From the NCBI GenBank assembly GCA_016342585.1, contig JAEINK010000032.1, forward strand, positions 1-53,998: a stretch of 53,998 nt of DNA. The letters run 5' to 3'. This DNA comes from Spirochaetales bacterium (GTDB taxonomy: Bacteria > Spirochaetota > Spirochaetia > UBA9216). Made by a program: the position numbers and the translations under genes. This document shows positions 18,079-26,456 of the stretch, one piece after another; the first letter of the stretch is position 1; the number at the start of each line of letters is the position of its first letter. Below the pieces are notes generated by a model, which had not been told where the DNA came from, did no database searches, and was given only the letters and a program-made list of their open reading frames with translations.

Positions 18079-18560
18079 GACCTCTTGAGAGTGGTTATTT
18101 TAACCCTCACAAGCAGACTAAGAAAAAGGTAGATAAAAAAGAGAAGACAAAAAAGAGTTTCAAGACTGTCATGTCTGAAACAACTCTTGAAGGACCGGGG
18201 CTTTCAGGGATAAATATTTCATCAATAGAAGATCTTTCATTAGAGGAGCTTCTTGATGAAGTACATCAGGCCGGAGATAAATTAAAAAATTCACCGACCA
18301 TGACGGCTGTTCTTCAATATAAGCAGGCTGTGAAGGGGTTTATCCATCATGTTGTTGAGCAGGGGCTTGAATTGGTGGAGCAGGAAGGGGTAAAGTTTGC
18401 TAACCCCATGAAGAAGCAGAAGAAATACACCATAATCAAGGTGATTGATCAGAAGCTTGAAAAATTAGCAGCAGGGATAATGCAGAATCAGAAGAGTCAG
18501 CTGGAAATGCTGGAGGCTGTTAATGAGATTCACGGACTTCTTGTGGATCTTCTACAGTAG
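18066..18560 (+). CDS. YaaR-family protein (DUF327)
   Basis: The 164-residue protein has a lysine-rich N-terminus (14-32) followed by a helical domain. Family features include FKTVMSE, SLEELLDEVHQAGDKLKNSP (about 58-77), a VLQYKQAVKGFIHHVVEQGL helix and a C-terminal segment (KYTIIKVIDQKLEKLAAGIM). The function is not established. In Bacillus yaaR sits near yaaT (ricT), and here it lies 11 bases upstream of a ricT homologue, so the association recurs in distant phyla. The start overlaps the bactofilin 3' end. Confidence 0.85.
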   Translation: METIGPLESGYFNPHKQTKKKVDKKEKTKKSFKTVMSETTLEGPGLSGINISSIEDLSLEELLDEVHQAGDKLKNSPTMTAVLQYKQAVKGFIHHVVEQGLELVEQEGVKFANPMKKQKKYTIIKVIDQKLEKLAAGIMQNQKSQLEMLEAVNEIHGLLVDLLQ

Positions 18561-18571
18561 GAGTATATATT

Positions 18572-19450
18572 TTGAGTGAACAGATAGATAAGGCTCCACA
18601 GAGTGTGGAGATAGGGTTTTATAGAATTAAACTTCTTAATTCAAGTGAAACTCAGATATTGGGCGGCGAGAAGGATTCTTATCCTCAGGGCAGCTTTGTA
18701 ATTGTTAATAGTAAATACGGTAGAGATTTGGCAAAGATTCTCTCTCCGGTGGAGACAAAACCCAAGGGTGATGAATCCCAGAAGATATTGAGGGCCGCTA
18801 CCGATAAAGAGGTGGCAAAATTCAAGGAAAATCAGGGTCGTGAAGAGGAAGCTCTTCGAATATGCAGGGAAAAAGTTGCCGGTAGAGGGTTGGATATGAA
18901 GCTGGTCGCGGCTCACTACCTCCTTGATGAACCCAAGGTTCTCTTTTTCTTTACAGCCGAGTCACGGGTAGATTTTAGAGAGCTGGTTAAGGATCTTGTG
19001 GCTGTTTTCAGGATGCGGATAGAACTGCGCCAGATCGGTGTGCGTGATGAATCCAGAATCCTTGGTGGACTTGCTGTCTGTGGCCGGGCTTACTGTTGTC
19101 ATAGTATAACCGATAAGCTTCGATCAGTATCTATTAAAATGGTGAAGGAACAGAATCTTTCACTGAATTCAATGAAAATATCGGGTCCCTGCGGAAGGTT
19201 GCTATGTTGCCTTGCCTATGAGTATGATTTCTATAATGAAATTAAGAAGACTCTTCCCTCAGTTGGAACCAGGGTCAGGCTGGAAAAGGAAGAATTTCGA
19301 GTGCGAGATGTAAATGTTCTCTCCCAGAAAATTACCCTCAATTCAAATGAGGGACGAACGCTTGAAATCAAACATGATCAGATGAAATATTCCAAAGAGA
19401 ATGAACGGTGGATGTTAGTTAATATAGATGAAGGAGAATTAGAGGGGTAG
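18572..19450 (+). CDS. ricT: PSP1-domain protein RicT (YaaT)
   Basis: The 292-residue protein starts with TTG. The PSP1 domain is clear: GGLAVCGRAYCCHSITDKLR and SIKMVKEQNLSLNSMKISGP, then CGRLLCCLAYEYDFY (together about 168-222). These cysteines match the RicT positions that help hold Fe-S clusters with RicA and RicF. In Bacillus the complex promotes mRNA maturation with RNase Y and affects sporulation and biofilm. No ricA or ricF homologue is visible here. It ends the M23/bactofilin/yaaR run; transcription probably stops before the next promoter. Confidence 0.9.
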   Translation: MSEQIDKAPQSVEIGFYRIKLLNSSETQILGGEKDSYPQGSFVIVNSKYGRDLAKILSPVETKPKGDESQKILRAATDKEVAKFKENQGREEEALRICREKVAGRGLDMKLVAAHYLLDEPKVLFFFTAESRVDFRELVKDLVAVFRMRIELRQIGVRDESRILGGLAVCGRAYCCHSITDKLRSVSIKMVKEQNLSLNSMKISGPCGRLLCCLAYEYDFYNEIKKTLPSVGTRVRLEKEEFRVRDVNVLSQKITLNSNEGRTLEIKHDQMKYSKENERWMLVNIDEGELEG

Positions 19451-19464
19451 TAAGCCTCTTATTC

Positions 19465-19493
19465 TTGACAAAGTTGTAAGGATTATATATCTT
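19465..19493 (+). promoter_or_regulatory. Promoter of the 56-residue zinc-ribbon gene
   Basis: TTGACA (19465-19470), 17 bases, TATCTT (19488-19493). The leader of about 90 bases contains a small GCCG/CGGC hairpin just before the ribosome site. Confidence 0.55.
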
Positions 19494-19589
19494 TGCTCTT
19501 GCCGTTTTTGATGGATTCAGGTATTAATCTGGATCTGATCATTTATAACCGAAAGGCCGTATAATCGGCAGTATAATAAGGAGTTTTAC

Positions 19590-19760
19590 ATGGCACAGGT
19601 AAGTAAGAATGCTCGAATTGGTTCGGCTGCCCATAAACACGAATGCCCCTGCGGAGGCGAAGTAAAGATGAAATCCGTATTTACAAGCGGAAAGATGAGA
19701 AACATGGCTGTTTGTGAGAAGTGTGATCGAAGGGAAAGACGTCCCAGAGATTTTCGATAG
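19590..19760 (+). CDS. Small zinc-ribbon protein, 56 residues
   Basis: An ATG follows AAGGAG (19578-19583) at good spacing. The product begins MAQVSKNARIGSAAHKHECP, has CPCGGEV then VCEKCDRRERR, and ends RPRDFR. Two cysteine pairs (CPC and CEKC), about 22 residues apart, make a plausible zinc ribbon. It is very basic, suggesting RNA, ribosome or DNA binding. It has its own promoter and a good terminator, so it is a stand-alone transcription unit. It is not an L31 or L33 sequence that I recognise, although its size and chemistry are like theirs. Function unknown. Confidence 0.75.
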   Translation: MAQVSKNARIGSAAHKHECPCGGEVKMKSVFTSGKMRNMAVCEKCDRRERRPRDFR

Positions 19761-19778
19761 GCTTATAGAATTGAGATT

Positions 19779-19805
19779 GATCGATGCGATTCGCAACGTT
19801 CGATC
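19779..19805 (+). other. Two-tier hairpin downstream of the zinc-ribbon gene
   Basis: GATCGA (19779-19784) pairs with TCGATC (19800-19805); inside, TGCG pairs with CGCA around ATT. It lies between the stop codon and the terminator, with no U-run of its own. It may protect the 3' end of the short mRNA. Confidence 0.4.
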
Positions 19806-19857
19806 GTAATTTGAAGGCATCATCGTAATTGCTAGAAACAGGTTATCCTGTATAGAA

Positions 19858-19884
19858 ACCCTCCAGGTGATGGAGGGTTTTTTA
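19858..19884 (+). terminator. Rho-independent terminator before rpsT
   Basis: ACCCTCCA (19858-19865) and TGGAGGGT (19871-19878) form a perfect 8-base stem with a 5-base loop, followed by six T's. Confidence 0.9.
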
Positions 19885-20012
19885 ATAATACTTCAAATAT
19901 GGTGGTGGTATTTCTTGATATCCTAATCCATTAAGTATTGACAGGGAAGGATTTATCTGTTAATTTTCCATTTCAATAAGAACGTAATTATTCCATTAGG
20001 GAGGATATACAA

Positions 20013-20276
20013 TTGCCAACTAAAGGTTCGTCGGCTAAGCGCCAAAGACAAAATGAAACTCACAGACTGAGAAACAGGATGGCTAAAAGTGCTGTTCGTA
20101 CAGAAATAAAGAAATATTCTGAAGCAATCCGCGTTAAAGATAAAGATGTTGCAGAAAAAGAGCTTAAACTGATTGTAAGTATGCTTGATAGTGCCGTAGG
20201 TAAGAAAATCTATCACAAAAATACTGTTGCAAGAAAAAAGTCCAGACTCCACAGAATGTTGGGCACCATAGACTGA
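20013..20276 (+). CDS. rpsT: 30S ribosomal protein S20
   Basis: The 87-residue basic helical protein of the small subunit carries the family pattern SSAKRQRQNETHRLRNRMAK and GKKIYHKNTVARKKSRLHRM. It starts with TTG after AGGGAGGA. E. coli S20 also starts with UUG, where the weak start takes part in autoregulation; the same could apply here. A promoter TTGACA-like element lies near 19939 (ATTGACAGG). The following hairpin lacks a U-run. Confidence 0.96.
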   Translation: MPTKGSSAKRQRQNETHRLRNRMAKSAVRTEIKKYSEAIRVKDKDVAEKELKLIVSMLDSAVGKKIYHKNTVARKKSRLHRMLGTID

Positions 20277-20277
20277 A

Positions 20278-20327
20278 AACCCCTTAATTCTCTATCCTGA
20301 GGATTAATTCTTTTGCGATAGGGGGTT
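20278..20327 (+). other. Hairpin after rpsT overlapping the next promoter
   Basis: AACCCC (20278-20283) and CTATC (20292-20296) pair with the contiguous GATAGGGGGTT (20317-20327), leaving an 8-base bulge. It may end rpsT transcripts poorly; its 3' arm contains the -35 of the HU promoter. Confidence 0.4.
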
Positions 20328-20340
20328 CCTCTGCTATAAT
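20313..20340 (+). promoter_or_regulatory. Promoter of the HU-family gene
   Basis: TTGCGA (20313-20318), 16 bases, perfect TATAAT (20335-20340) preceded by TGC, an extended -10. The leader is about 90 bases. Confidence 0.65.
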
Positions 20341-20438
20341 TGAATTATATCGGGGAATCTTTTTTTGATACATTGCCGGAATGGTTCCGGCTTTTGTATC
20401 TGGAGAAGTATTAAAAATAAAATATCGGAAGGGTAGTT

Positions 20439-20741
20439 GTGGCAGGAGAAAAATTTACTAAGGCTGAGATCATTGAATGCATCTCTGAACAGTTGGATTT
20501 TAATCGTAAAGATATTCATCAGGTGATTGATGCCCTGTTTGAAGAGCTGAAAAATGCCTTGAATGATGACAAGATCGTAGAACTTCGTGGCTTTGGAACG
20601 TTTGAAATTCGCACCAGGAAAGGTCGTGAAAAGGCCAGAAACCCTAAAACAGGAGAGATTGTTCCTGTTAAAGCTCATGGTGTTGCCGTTTTCAGACCTG
20701 GTAAAGAGCTCAAAAGTATCGCCTGGCCTCTTCGGAGCTGA
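20439..20741 (+). CDS. HU/IHF-family DNA-binding protein
   Basis: This is a histone-like DNA-bending protein of 100 residues with GTG start and GAAGGG site. The N-terminal helices are FTKAEIIECISEQL...KDIHQVIDALFEELKNAL. The DNA-binding arm signature is VELRGFGTFEIRTRKGREKA and RNPKTGEIVPVKAHGVAVFR, with the arm-tip proline in RNPKTGE. It has a slightly longer N- and C-terminus than E. coli HU. Whether it acts as HU or as an IHF-like specific protein cannot be told from sequence. lnt starts 6 bases downstream, so they are co-transcribed. Confidence 0.94.
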   Translation: MAGEKFTKAEIIECISEQLDFNRKDIHQVIDALFEELKNALNDDKIVELRGFGTFEIRTRKGREKARNPKTGEIVPVKAHGVAVFRPGKELKSIAWPLRS

Positions 20742-20747
20742 TAGATC

Positions 20748-22430
20748 ATGGTTCAAGTACAGAATACTCTTGAAGCTCGTTCTGGTAGAAAGATCCTTGT
20801 AAATACTTTTAAGGAAATCGGGCTTTTATTAATCTCAGTATTTTTATTTGCTCTTTCGTTTCCAAGTGCTATTTCAGACTGGGGATTTTTCCCTTTCGGT
20901 TTTGTGGCAATTCTTCCACTTTTTCCTGTAATTCACCGAAGCGGCTGGCTTAAAACCTGTTTATACGGTATTTTTTACGGCTGGGTAGCCTACGGTGTTT
21001 TCAATTACTGGCTTACTACTTTCCACCCTCTGGCTGTTGTTATAGTTCCTGCTATATATGCCTTTTATTTTTTACTGGTTTTTCCTCTTCTTAAGCTGGC
21101 AGACAAGCTTTTTCCAAATAAAGGGTATCTTGTTCAGCTTTTTATCTGGATGGGATACGAATATTTAAGAACAAGAGGCTTTTTGGGGTATCCTTATGGA
21201 ATACTCGGATATTCTCAGTATACCTTTATTCCGTTTATTCAGATTGCAGAGATTACGGGTGTATGGGGGGTAACAGCCCTTGTTGTTTTTCCTTCAATAT
21301 ACCTGGGGAATGGTTTACGGACGGGAATTTCGGGTCTAAAACCCTGGCTTCAGCAGAATCGTCTTCCAGGAATTGTTTATTGTGGTCTTTTCGTCCTTAA
21401 TCTGGTTTTTGGTGTGATAACCATGAATTTGGATTATGGTGTTCCTGATAAGGATGGGAATTCCGATACTCCTCAGTGGAAAGTTGCCCTTATTCAGCAC
21501 AATGCTGACACATGGAAGGGGGGCTTTCGTGCCTATCAGTCCAATGTGGATACACTTGTCAGGCTCTCCAGTGAAGCAATCGAGGAAGCTACGGATTTGG
21601 ATGCCGTTGTGTGGTCGGAAACCAGTGTTGTTCCGGGAATTGACTGGCATACGAGGTACCGAACCGATCAGGATAGATATCAACTCGTAAAAGGGCTTAC
21701 GGATTATCTTTCAGAGCAGAGTGTTCCCTTCATATTTGGAAATGATGATGGACAGGCAATTGTTGATGGTAATGGTCACCCCATATTGGATGATCAGGGA
21801 AGTCTTCAGCGGGTGGACTATAATGCCGTAATTCATTTCGATTATGGTGAAATTCAAGGTACCTATCGAAAGATTCATATGGTGCCTTTTACCGAATATT
21901 TTCCATATAAAGATATTTTCCCCCATTTTTATTCCCTTATGGTTGCCAAGGATTTTCATTTCTGGGAACATGGTACAGAATATACGGTTTTTGATGTAAG
22001 GGGTGTTAAAATATCCACACCCATATGTTTTGAGGATGTTTTTGGTGATATGTCGAGAGAGTTTGTCAGGCGGGGAGCGGATGTTATCGTAAACCTTACA
22101 AATGACTCCTGGTCCGGAGCTGTTTCGGCCGAGATGCAGCATGCGGCTATGGCGGTTTTCAGGGCGGTTGAGAATAGGCGTTCGCTGGTTCGGGGGGCAA
22201 ATTCGGGGCTTACCTGTACAATTCTACCTACCGGTCAGATAACGGCTTATGCAGAGCCCTTCACCGAAACGTATATGATAGGAAGTGTCCCCGTTTATAA
22301 TGATAGAACTACACTGTACACATTTTGGGGCGAGATTTTTGGGATGATTTTTCTTTATGGAGCAATTGTACTGCTTCTCGCTGGGATTATTATAAATATT
22401 ATTCTCCTGGCAAGGAAAAAGAAAATTTAA
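20748..22430 (+). CDS. lnt: Apolipoprotein N-acyltransferase
   Basis: Lnt acylates the N-terminal cysteine of lipoproteins in the inner membrane. The N-terminal third has about six hydrophobic segments (residues 22-225). The nitrilase-fold domain follows with the catalytic triad visible: Glu near 290 (VVWSETSVVP), Lys near 374 (YRKIHMVPFTEYFPY) and Cys near 426 (STPICFEDVFGD). Downstream are VNLTNDSWSG and the NRRSLVRGANSGLT loop. A final TM segment is at 530-555. At 560 residues it is a little longer than E. coli Lnt (512). It could supply the lipoprotein seen at 53008. Confidence 0.94.
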   Translation: MVQVQNTLEARSGRKILVNTFKEIGLLLISVFLFALSFPSAISDWGFFPFGFVAILPLFPVIHRSGWLKTCLYGIFYGWVAYGVFNYWLTTFHPLAVVIVPAIYAFYFLLVFPLLKLADKLFPNKGYLVQLFIWMGYEYLRTRGFLGYPYGILGYSQYTFIPFIQIAEITGVWGVTALVVFPSIYLGNGLRTGISGLKPWLQQNRLPGIVYCGLFVLNLVFGVITMNLDYGVPDKDGNSDTPQWKVALIQHNADTWKGGFRAYQSNVDTLVRLSSEAIEEATDLDAVVWSETSVVPGIDWHTRYRTDQDRYQLVKGLTDYLSEQSVPFIFGNDDGQAIVDGNGHPILDDQGSLQRVDYNAVIHFDYGEIQGTYRKIHMVPFTEYFPYKDIFPHFYSLMVAKDFHFWEHGTEYTVFDVRGVKISTPICFEDVFGDMSREFVRRGADVIVNLTNDSWSGAVSAEMQHAAMAVFRAVENRRSLVRGANSGLTCTILPTGQITAYAEPFTETYMIGSVPVYNDRTTLYTFWGEIFGMIFLYGAIVLLLAGIIINIILLARKKKI

Positions 22431-22513
22431 ACGGTAATAAGACCCCTTCTTTGAATAACTTTATGATAATGAGGTTATTTGTTTCATGGATAGTCATACG
22501 GCTAAATAAAATA

Positions 22514-22542
22514 TTGACAAGAATACCGATGTATAGGATTAT
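22514..22542 (+). promoter_or_regulatory. Promoter of the response-regulator gene
   Basis: TTGACA (22514-22519), 17 bases, GATTAT (22537-22542). The start near 22549 leaves only about 5 bases before the ATG at 22554. Confidence 0.5.
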
Positions 22543-22553
22543 TAAAGTAGATA

Positions 22554-23276
22554 ATGAACTATAAAACGAAGATACTAATAGTAGATGACGAACCCTTAAA
22601 TCTTGATTTCTTTGAGGTAATGCTTTCCAATTTGGGTTTCACAGTTGTGAAAGCCGAAGATGGAGAGGAGGCTCTCGAGAAGGTCCAGACCACAAATCCT
22701 GATTTAATAATTTTAGATAATGTTATGCCGAAACTCTCCGGCTGGAAGGTTACACGCCTTTTGAAAACTGGAAGCGAATATAAAGCTTACAGAGATATTC
22801 CTATTATAATGTTTTCAGCAATGGATGATGTAAAGGATAAAATCGAAGGTTTTGAACTGGGTGTGGAAGATTATATAACCAAACCATTCAATTTTTCGGA
22901 AGTTCTTGCAAGGATAAGAGCTGTTCTCCGCCATCGAGAGCTTTCCAGACAGGTTGCCCGTAATCAGGATAGAATTTCACTTATTGAGACCTTGAATCAG
23001 TCTTATCTTGCTTTTGGTAAGGATCTGATCAGCAGGCTTAATGAGCTGGAATCAATTAAAGATAGTGATGAGACTGTTTTTCCGCAAAAGTTCTCTTCGG
23101 TGATGGATTTTACCAAGAAATCATTGGGTGTTTTATCCAGAGAATATGATTCGCTTCAGAGTGCTCGTCAGGATGAAGTTGTAGAATCTTTGTCCTTAAA
23201 AGAATTGGAAGGAAAGTTCAATGAGCATTTCGAAGCATGGAAAAGAAGTCAGGATTTTTTAAACGAGGATGTTTAA
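22554..23276 (+). CDS. Response regulator with REC domain and helical C-terminus
   Basis: The REC domain covers residues 5-125: acidic pocket Asp11/Asp12 (ILIVDDEPLN), phospho-acceptor Asp55 (LIILDNVMPKLSGW), Ser at about 88 (IMFSAMDD) and Lys109 (YITKPFNFSEVLARIRAVLR). The remaining 115 residues are charged and helical, without a DNA-binding, cyclase or phosphodiesterase domain I can see. It is probably a protein-protein output or adaptor. No histidine kinase is nearby. No Shine-Dalgarno sequence precedes the ATG. The next gene starts immediately after its stop (TAA then ATG). Confidence 0.88.
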   Translation: MNYKTKILIVDDEPLNLDFFEVMLSNLGFTVVKAEDGEEALEKVQTTNPDLIILDNVMPKLSGWKVTRLLKTGSEYKAYRDIPIIMFSAMDDVKDKIEGFELGVEDYITKPFNFSEVLARIRAVLRHRELSRQVARNQDRISLIETLNQSYLAFGKDLISRLNELESIKDSDETVFPQKFSSVMDFTKKSLGVLSREYDSLQSARQDEVVESLSLKELEGKFNEHFEAWKRSQDFLNEDV

Positions 23277-23498
23277 ATGATAACGGAAGAAAAAAAGCAG
23301 GTTCTTGAACTTTTCAATGAAGGGCGAAAATGTTATAAGCTTATGGATTTTAAGCGAGCCAGAGAGTTTTTTGGTAAAGCTTTGAAGGTTGATCCGGAAG
23401 ATGGCCCTTCTAAAGTTTATTTTGCACGATGTAAGCATTATATTGATAGTCCTCCACCCGAAGATTGGGATGGAGTCTTTGTTATGAAAACAAAATAA
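23277..23498 (+). CDS. Small TPR protein resembling the tail of spirochaetal adenylate cyclases
   Basis: The 73-residue protein has two TPR-like helices (LFNEGRKCYKLMDFKRAREF, then FGKALKVDPEDGPSKVYFAR), a short linker and the ending PPPEDWDGVFVMKTK. To my recollection this order, especially the PPP-DWDGVF end, is typical of the C-terminus of class III adenylate cyclases in spirochaetes, but here it stands alone. It abuts the response regulator with no gap, so the two are probably co-translated. It could bridge the regulator to a cyclase or be a decayed remnant. The intact frame favours a functional protein. Confidence 0.7.
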   Translation: MITEEKKQVLELFNEGRKCYKLMDFKRAREFFGKALKVDPEDGPSKVYFARCKHYIDSPPPEDWDGVFVMKTK

Positions 23499-23605
23499 AG
23501 CTGAATTACTAAATCTTCCTGTTAAATACTTAATTACAATGTTTGTCTATTTTTTATTAAAATCAGATAGGCACCAATTCAATAACCGGCATGTGAGGCC
23601 CAGAT

Positions 23606-24016
23606 ATGGCACGTGATAATGAAAAAGGATATGAAAGGACAAGGACAACTTTAGGCTCAGAGACCGTTTTTGACGGTATAATGAGGTTTACAGAGTCGTT
23701 GAAAATAGATGGAAATTTCAAGGGAGAAATTGAATCTACGGGTTTTTTATATATTGAAAAGGGAGCCCGGGTTTCAGCCGATATTAAGGTAAAATCCCTT
23801 GTGATCGGTGGAATCGTACATGGAAACATTATTGCTACAGATTCTCTTGAGATGCTTGATTCTGGAGAAGTGTTTGGAAATGTAAAAACTTCAAGGTTAA
23901 GAATAGCTGATGGTGTTATTTTTGAAGGGAAATGTGAAATGATAAAGGATCCAGATTCTCTGGATGTCTTTGCAGGAGATGTGGATAAGTTGAAAAGAAC
24001 TATCCAAAAGGTTTAA
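23606..24016 (+). CDS. Bactofilin (second of two)
   Basis: The 136-residue DUF583 protein has core repeats FDGIMRFTESLKIDGNFKGE, GFLYIEKGARVSADIKVKSL, VIGGIVHGNIIATDSLEMLD and GEVFGNVKTSRLRIADGVIF, the same rung pattern as the first bactofilin at 17659, with a charged N-terminus (MARDNEKGYERTR) and a C-terminal helix. The two copies differ enough to be old paralogues and may form separate filaments. ATG follows GTGAGG. It is 107 bases after the TPR gene and upstream of the rho promoter. Confidence 0.92.
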   Translation: MARDNEKGYERTRTTLGSETVFDGIMRFTESLKIDGNFKGEIESTGFLYIEKGARVSADIKVKSLVIGGIVHGNIIATDSLEMLDSGEVFGNVKTSRLRIADGVIFEGKCEMIKDPDSLDVFAGDVDKLKRTIQKV

Positions 24017-24035
24017 TTCTATACGAAATATAGGG

Positions 24036-24064
24036 TTGACATGGCTAATTTGACTAACTATATT
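24036..24064 (+). promoter_or_regulatory. Strong promoter of rho with long leader
   Basis: TTGACA (24036-24041), 17 bases, TATATT (24059-24064), close to consensus. The leader of about 180 bases (to 24249) is A/T-rich with no coding sequence. rho genes often attenuate their own leader; I see no hairpin that proves it here. Confidence 0.65.
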
Positions 24065-24249
24065 TAATGAGTCTTGTGTTAATGTTTGAAACGAGCATTT
24101 TCTAATCCGTTCTATTTTCAGATTGTTTCTTATTCAGAAATAATTTAATTCAACACAGTTTTTTCAAACAGAATAATCAATATACATAAATGTGAAAAGC
24201 AGGGATTTTTTACAGGTTAAAATTCCGCTGATTTAAGGAGGACTCTTAA

Positions 24250-26136
24250 GTGAGTGTAAAGGAAGAAGAGCAGCAGGGGCTTGTTTTTGATGAAAAAAAC
24301 GGCACAGCAACTGTTGTTACTGATAACGAAAAAGAGACCGTAAATCCGGAGGCTGTGACTATCGCTGCAGCTGAAACTTCAGAAACTATTTTAGACTCAG
24401 TAAAAGAGGATGATAGCAAGAAGTCAGATAACCCATCAAACGAAGATTCCAATTCAGATGAAATTAAAGAATTGAGTGAAAATCCAGTAGTGGATGCACT
24501 GATTCCTGCAGAAGAGGGTAGTAGTTCCTCCGATGATAATATTCCTGTGGAAGAGACTCCCGATGCGGGTGAGAATTCCGAGAAGACAGATGCTCCTAAA
24601 AAACGGGGCCGGAGGAAAAAAATAAGGATTGAAGTGATCAAGGAAGCAACAGATCCTATAGAATCTCTTAAATCTGTGAATATCGGGTCGGTGGATGTGG
24701 AATCTGCCGAGAAAGCTGCTGCGAATGCAGCTTATAATGGGGAGCGGGATGCACAGGCAGCCAGTTCTGATGCAGTTATCTCTGTTAAAAAAACCAAAAT
24801 GCGAACTGGCCGAAAGGTTACTCCCAAAAGCAGAAGAAATGATAGAAATGAAAATCGTGAAAAATTGAGTATTAATGAACTCACCATGATGAATCTGCCG
24901 GAATTGCGGGATTTTGCCACTGGCCTGGACCTCTCCATGGATAGTCTCATTGCCATGAAAAAGCAGGAGATAATATTTGCAGTATTAAAGGCTCATACCA
25001 ATAATAACGGTGTTATTTATGCCTATGGTTCTCTTGAAATTCTACCTGATGGGTATGGTTTTCTGAGGTCTTCCTTTAATTCCTATTTACCGGGATCCGA
25101 TGATATTTATATCTCACCTTCCCAGATCAGGCTCTTTAATTTAAGAACAGGAGATACGGTTGGTGGACAGATTCGACCGCCCAAGGAAGGGGAGCGGTTC
25201 TTTGCCATGCTTCGTGTTGAACAGGTAAACTTTGCAGATCCTTCGGACGCACAGGTTCGAATACCCTTTGATAGTCTCACTCCTCTCTATCCAGAGGAGA
25301 GGATAAATATGGAGACGAACGCTGAGGATAATATTGCCACCAGGATGATAAATCTTTTTTGTCCTATCGGAAAAGGCCAGAGAGGATTGATTGTATCTCC
25401 TCCCAGAACTGGTAAAACCATTATGCTTCAGCAGCTTGCCAACGCCATTACCACGAACCATCCTGAAGTATTTGTTATTGTTCTCCTTATCGATGAACGG
25501 CCTGAAGAGGTTACGGATATGAGAAGGAATGTAAAGGGTGAGGTTATCGCCTCTACCTTTGATGAGCAGGCTACCAGGCACGTTCAGGTTGCTGAGATGG
25601 TAATTGAGAAGGCCAAGAGGCTTGTTGAGCATAAAAAGGATGTCGTTATCCTCCTGGACTCAATCACCCGACTTGCACGAGCTTATAATCAGACGGTCCC
25701 TACTTCCGGAAAGATACTTTCCGGTGGTGTGGATTCAAATGCTCTGCATAAGCCAAAGAGATTTTTTGGTGCTGCTCGAAATATTGAAGGTGGTGGAAGT
25801 CTTACCATTGTTGCCACTGCCCTTATCGATACGGGAAGCCGAATGGATGAGGTTATCTTTGAAGAGTTCAAGGGTACCGGTAATATGGAAGTTCATCTGG
25901 ATAGGAAAATGTCTGATAGAAGACTATTCCCAGCTATCAATATCAAGAAGTCTGCCACCCGAAAAGAGGAGCTTCTTCTCTCAGAAGAGGAGTTAAGCAA
26001 GATTTGGGTGCTCAGAAAGGTAATAAATCCCATGGAAGATATGGCAATTACCGAGTTATTGGTTGACAAGATGCACAAGACCAAGAATAATGTAGCCTTC
26101 CTGAGGTCGATGAATACAAACGCCAGCTCAGGCTGA
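24250..26136 (+). CDS. rho: Transcription termination factor Rho with long charged N-terminus
   Basis: Rho is a hexameric RNA helicase that ends transcription. GTG start with AGGAGG 8 bases upstream. It is 628 residues against 419 in E. coli. The extra roughly 200 N-terminal residues are acidic (1-115) then basic ([25 protein letters not shown]). The Rho N domain begins about 215 ([20 protein letters not shown]), the RNA-binding cold-shock fold follows ([17 protein letters not shown], about 256-272), then Walker A SPPRTGKT (near 385), [23 protein letters not shown] (Walker B region) and the Q/R loops. The extension resembles those of high-GC Gram-positives and some spirochaetes. Confidence 0.96.
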   Translation: MSVKEEEQQGLVFDEKNGTATVVTDNEKETVNPEAVTIAAAETSETILDSVKEDDSKKSDNPSNEDSNSDEIKELSENPVVDALIPAEEGSSSSDDNIPVEETPDAGENSEKTDAPKKRGRRKKIRIEVIKEATDPIESLKSVNIGSVDVESAEKAAANAAYNGERDAQAASSDAVISVKKTKMRTGRKVTPKSRRNDRNENREKLSINELTMMNLPELRDFATGLDLSMDSLIAMKKQEIIFAVLKAHTNNNGVIYAYGSLEILPDGYGFLRSSFNSYLPGSDDIYISPSQIRLFNLRTGDTVGGQIRPPKEGERFFAMLRVEQVNFADPSDAQVRIPFDSLTPLYPEERINMETNAEDNIATRMINLFCPIGKGQRGLIVSPPRTGKTIMLQQLANAITTNHPEVFVIVLLIDERPEEVTDMRRNVKGEVIASTFDEQATRHVQVAEMVIEKAKRLVEHKKDVVILLDSITRLARAYNQTVPTSGKILSGGVDSNALHKPKRFFGAARNIEGGGSLTIVATALIDTGSRMDEVIFEEFKGTGNMEVHLDRKMSDRRLFPAINIKKSATRKEELLLSEEELSKIWVLRKVINPMEDMAITELLVDKMHKTKNNVAFLRSMNTNASSG

Positions 26137-26185
26137 AAATGAATTTAATTGCGGGGCTGAAGTGGTCCCGTTTTGGAGGAATAAG

Positions 26186-26395
26186 ATGAAAAAAGGAATA
26201 CATCCCAACTATGAAATGACAAAGATTACCTGTGCATGTGGTAACGTCATTGATACAAGATCTACTGCTAAAGATGTAAGCGTGGAAATTTGTTCAAGCT
26301 GTCATCCGTTTTTTACCGGAAAGCAGAAGCTTGTTGATACAGCAGGACGAATTGAACGATTCAATCAGAGATACGGGATTAAGTCTGAAGAGTAG
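26186..26395 (+). CDS. rpmE: 50S ribosomal protein L31 (zinc-binding type)
   Basis: The 69-residue protein begins [20 protein letters not shown] and has CxC plus [13 protein letters not shown], so it is the zinc-carrying L31 form. GGAGG lies 6 bases before ATG 26186; a longer frame from 26162 has no site. It is 49 bases after rho, an arrangement common in many bacteria. Confidence 0.96.
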   Translation: MKKGIHPNYEMTKITCACGNVIDTRSTAKDVSVEICSSCHPFFTGKQKLVDTAGRIERFNQRYGIKSEE

Positions 26396-26419
26396 TCTCT
26401 TAGAATTGGGGATATCAAA

Positions 26420-26456
26420 TGAACCGCTTGGGGTAAAACTCAGGCGGTTTTTTTTA
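26420..26456 (+). terminator. Rho-independent terminator after rpmE
   Basis: AACCGC (26422-26427) pairs with GCGGTT (26444-26449) and is followed by a run of eight T's (26448-26455). Confidence 0.85.
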
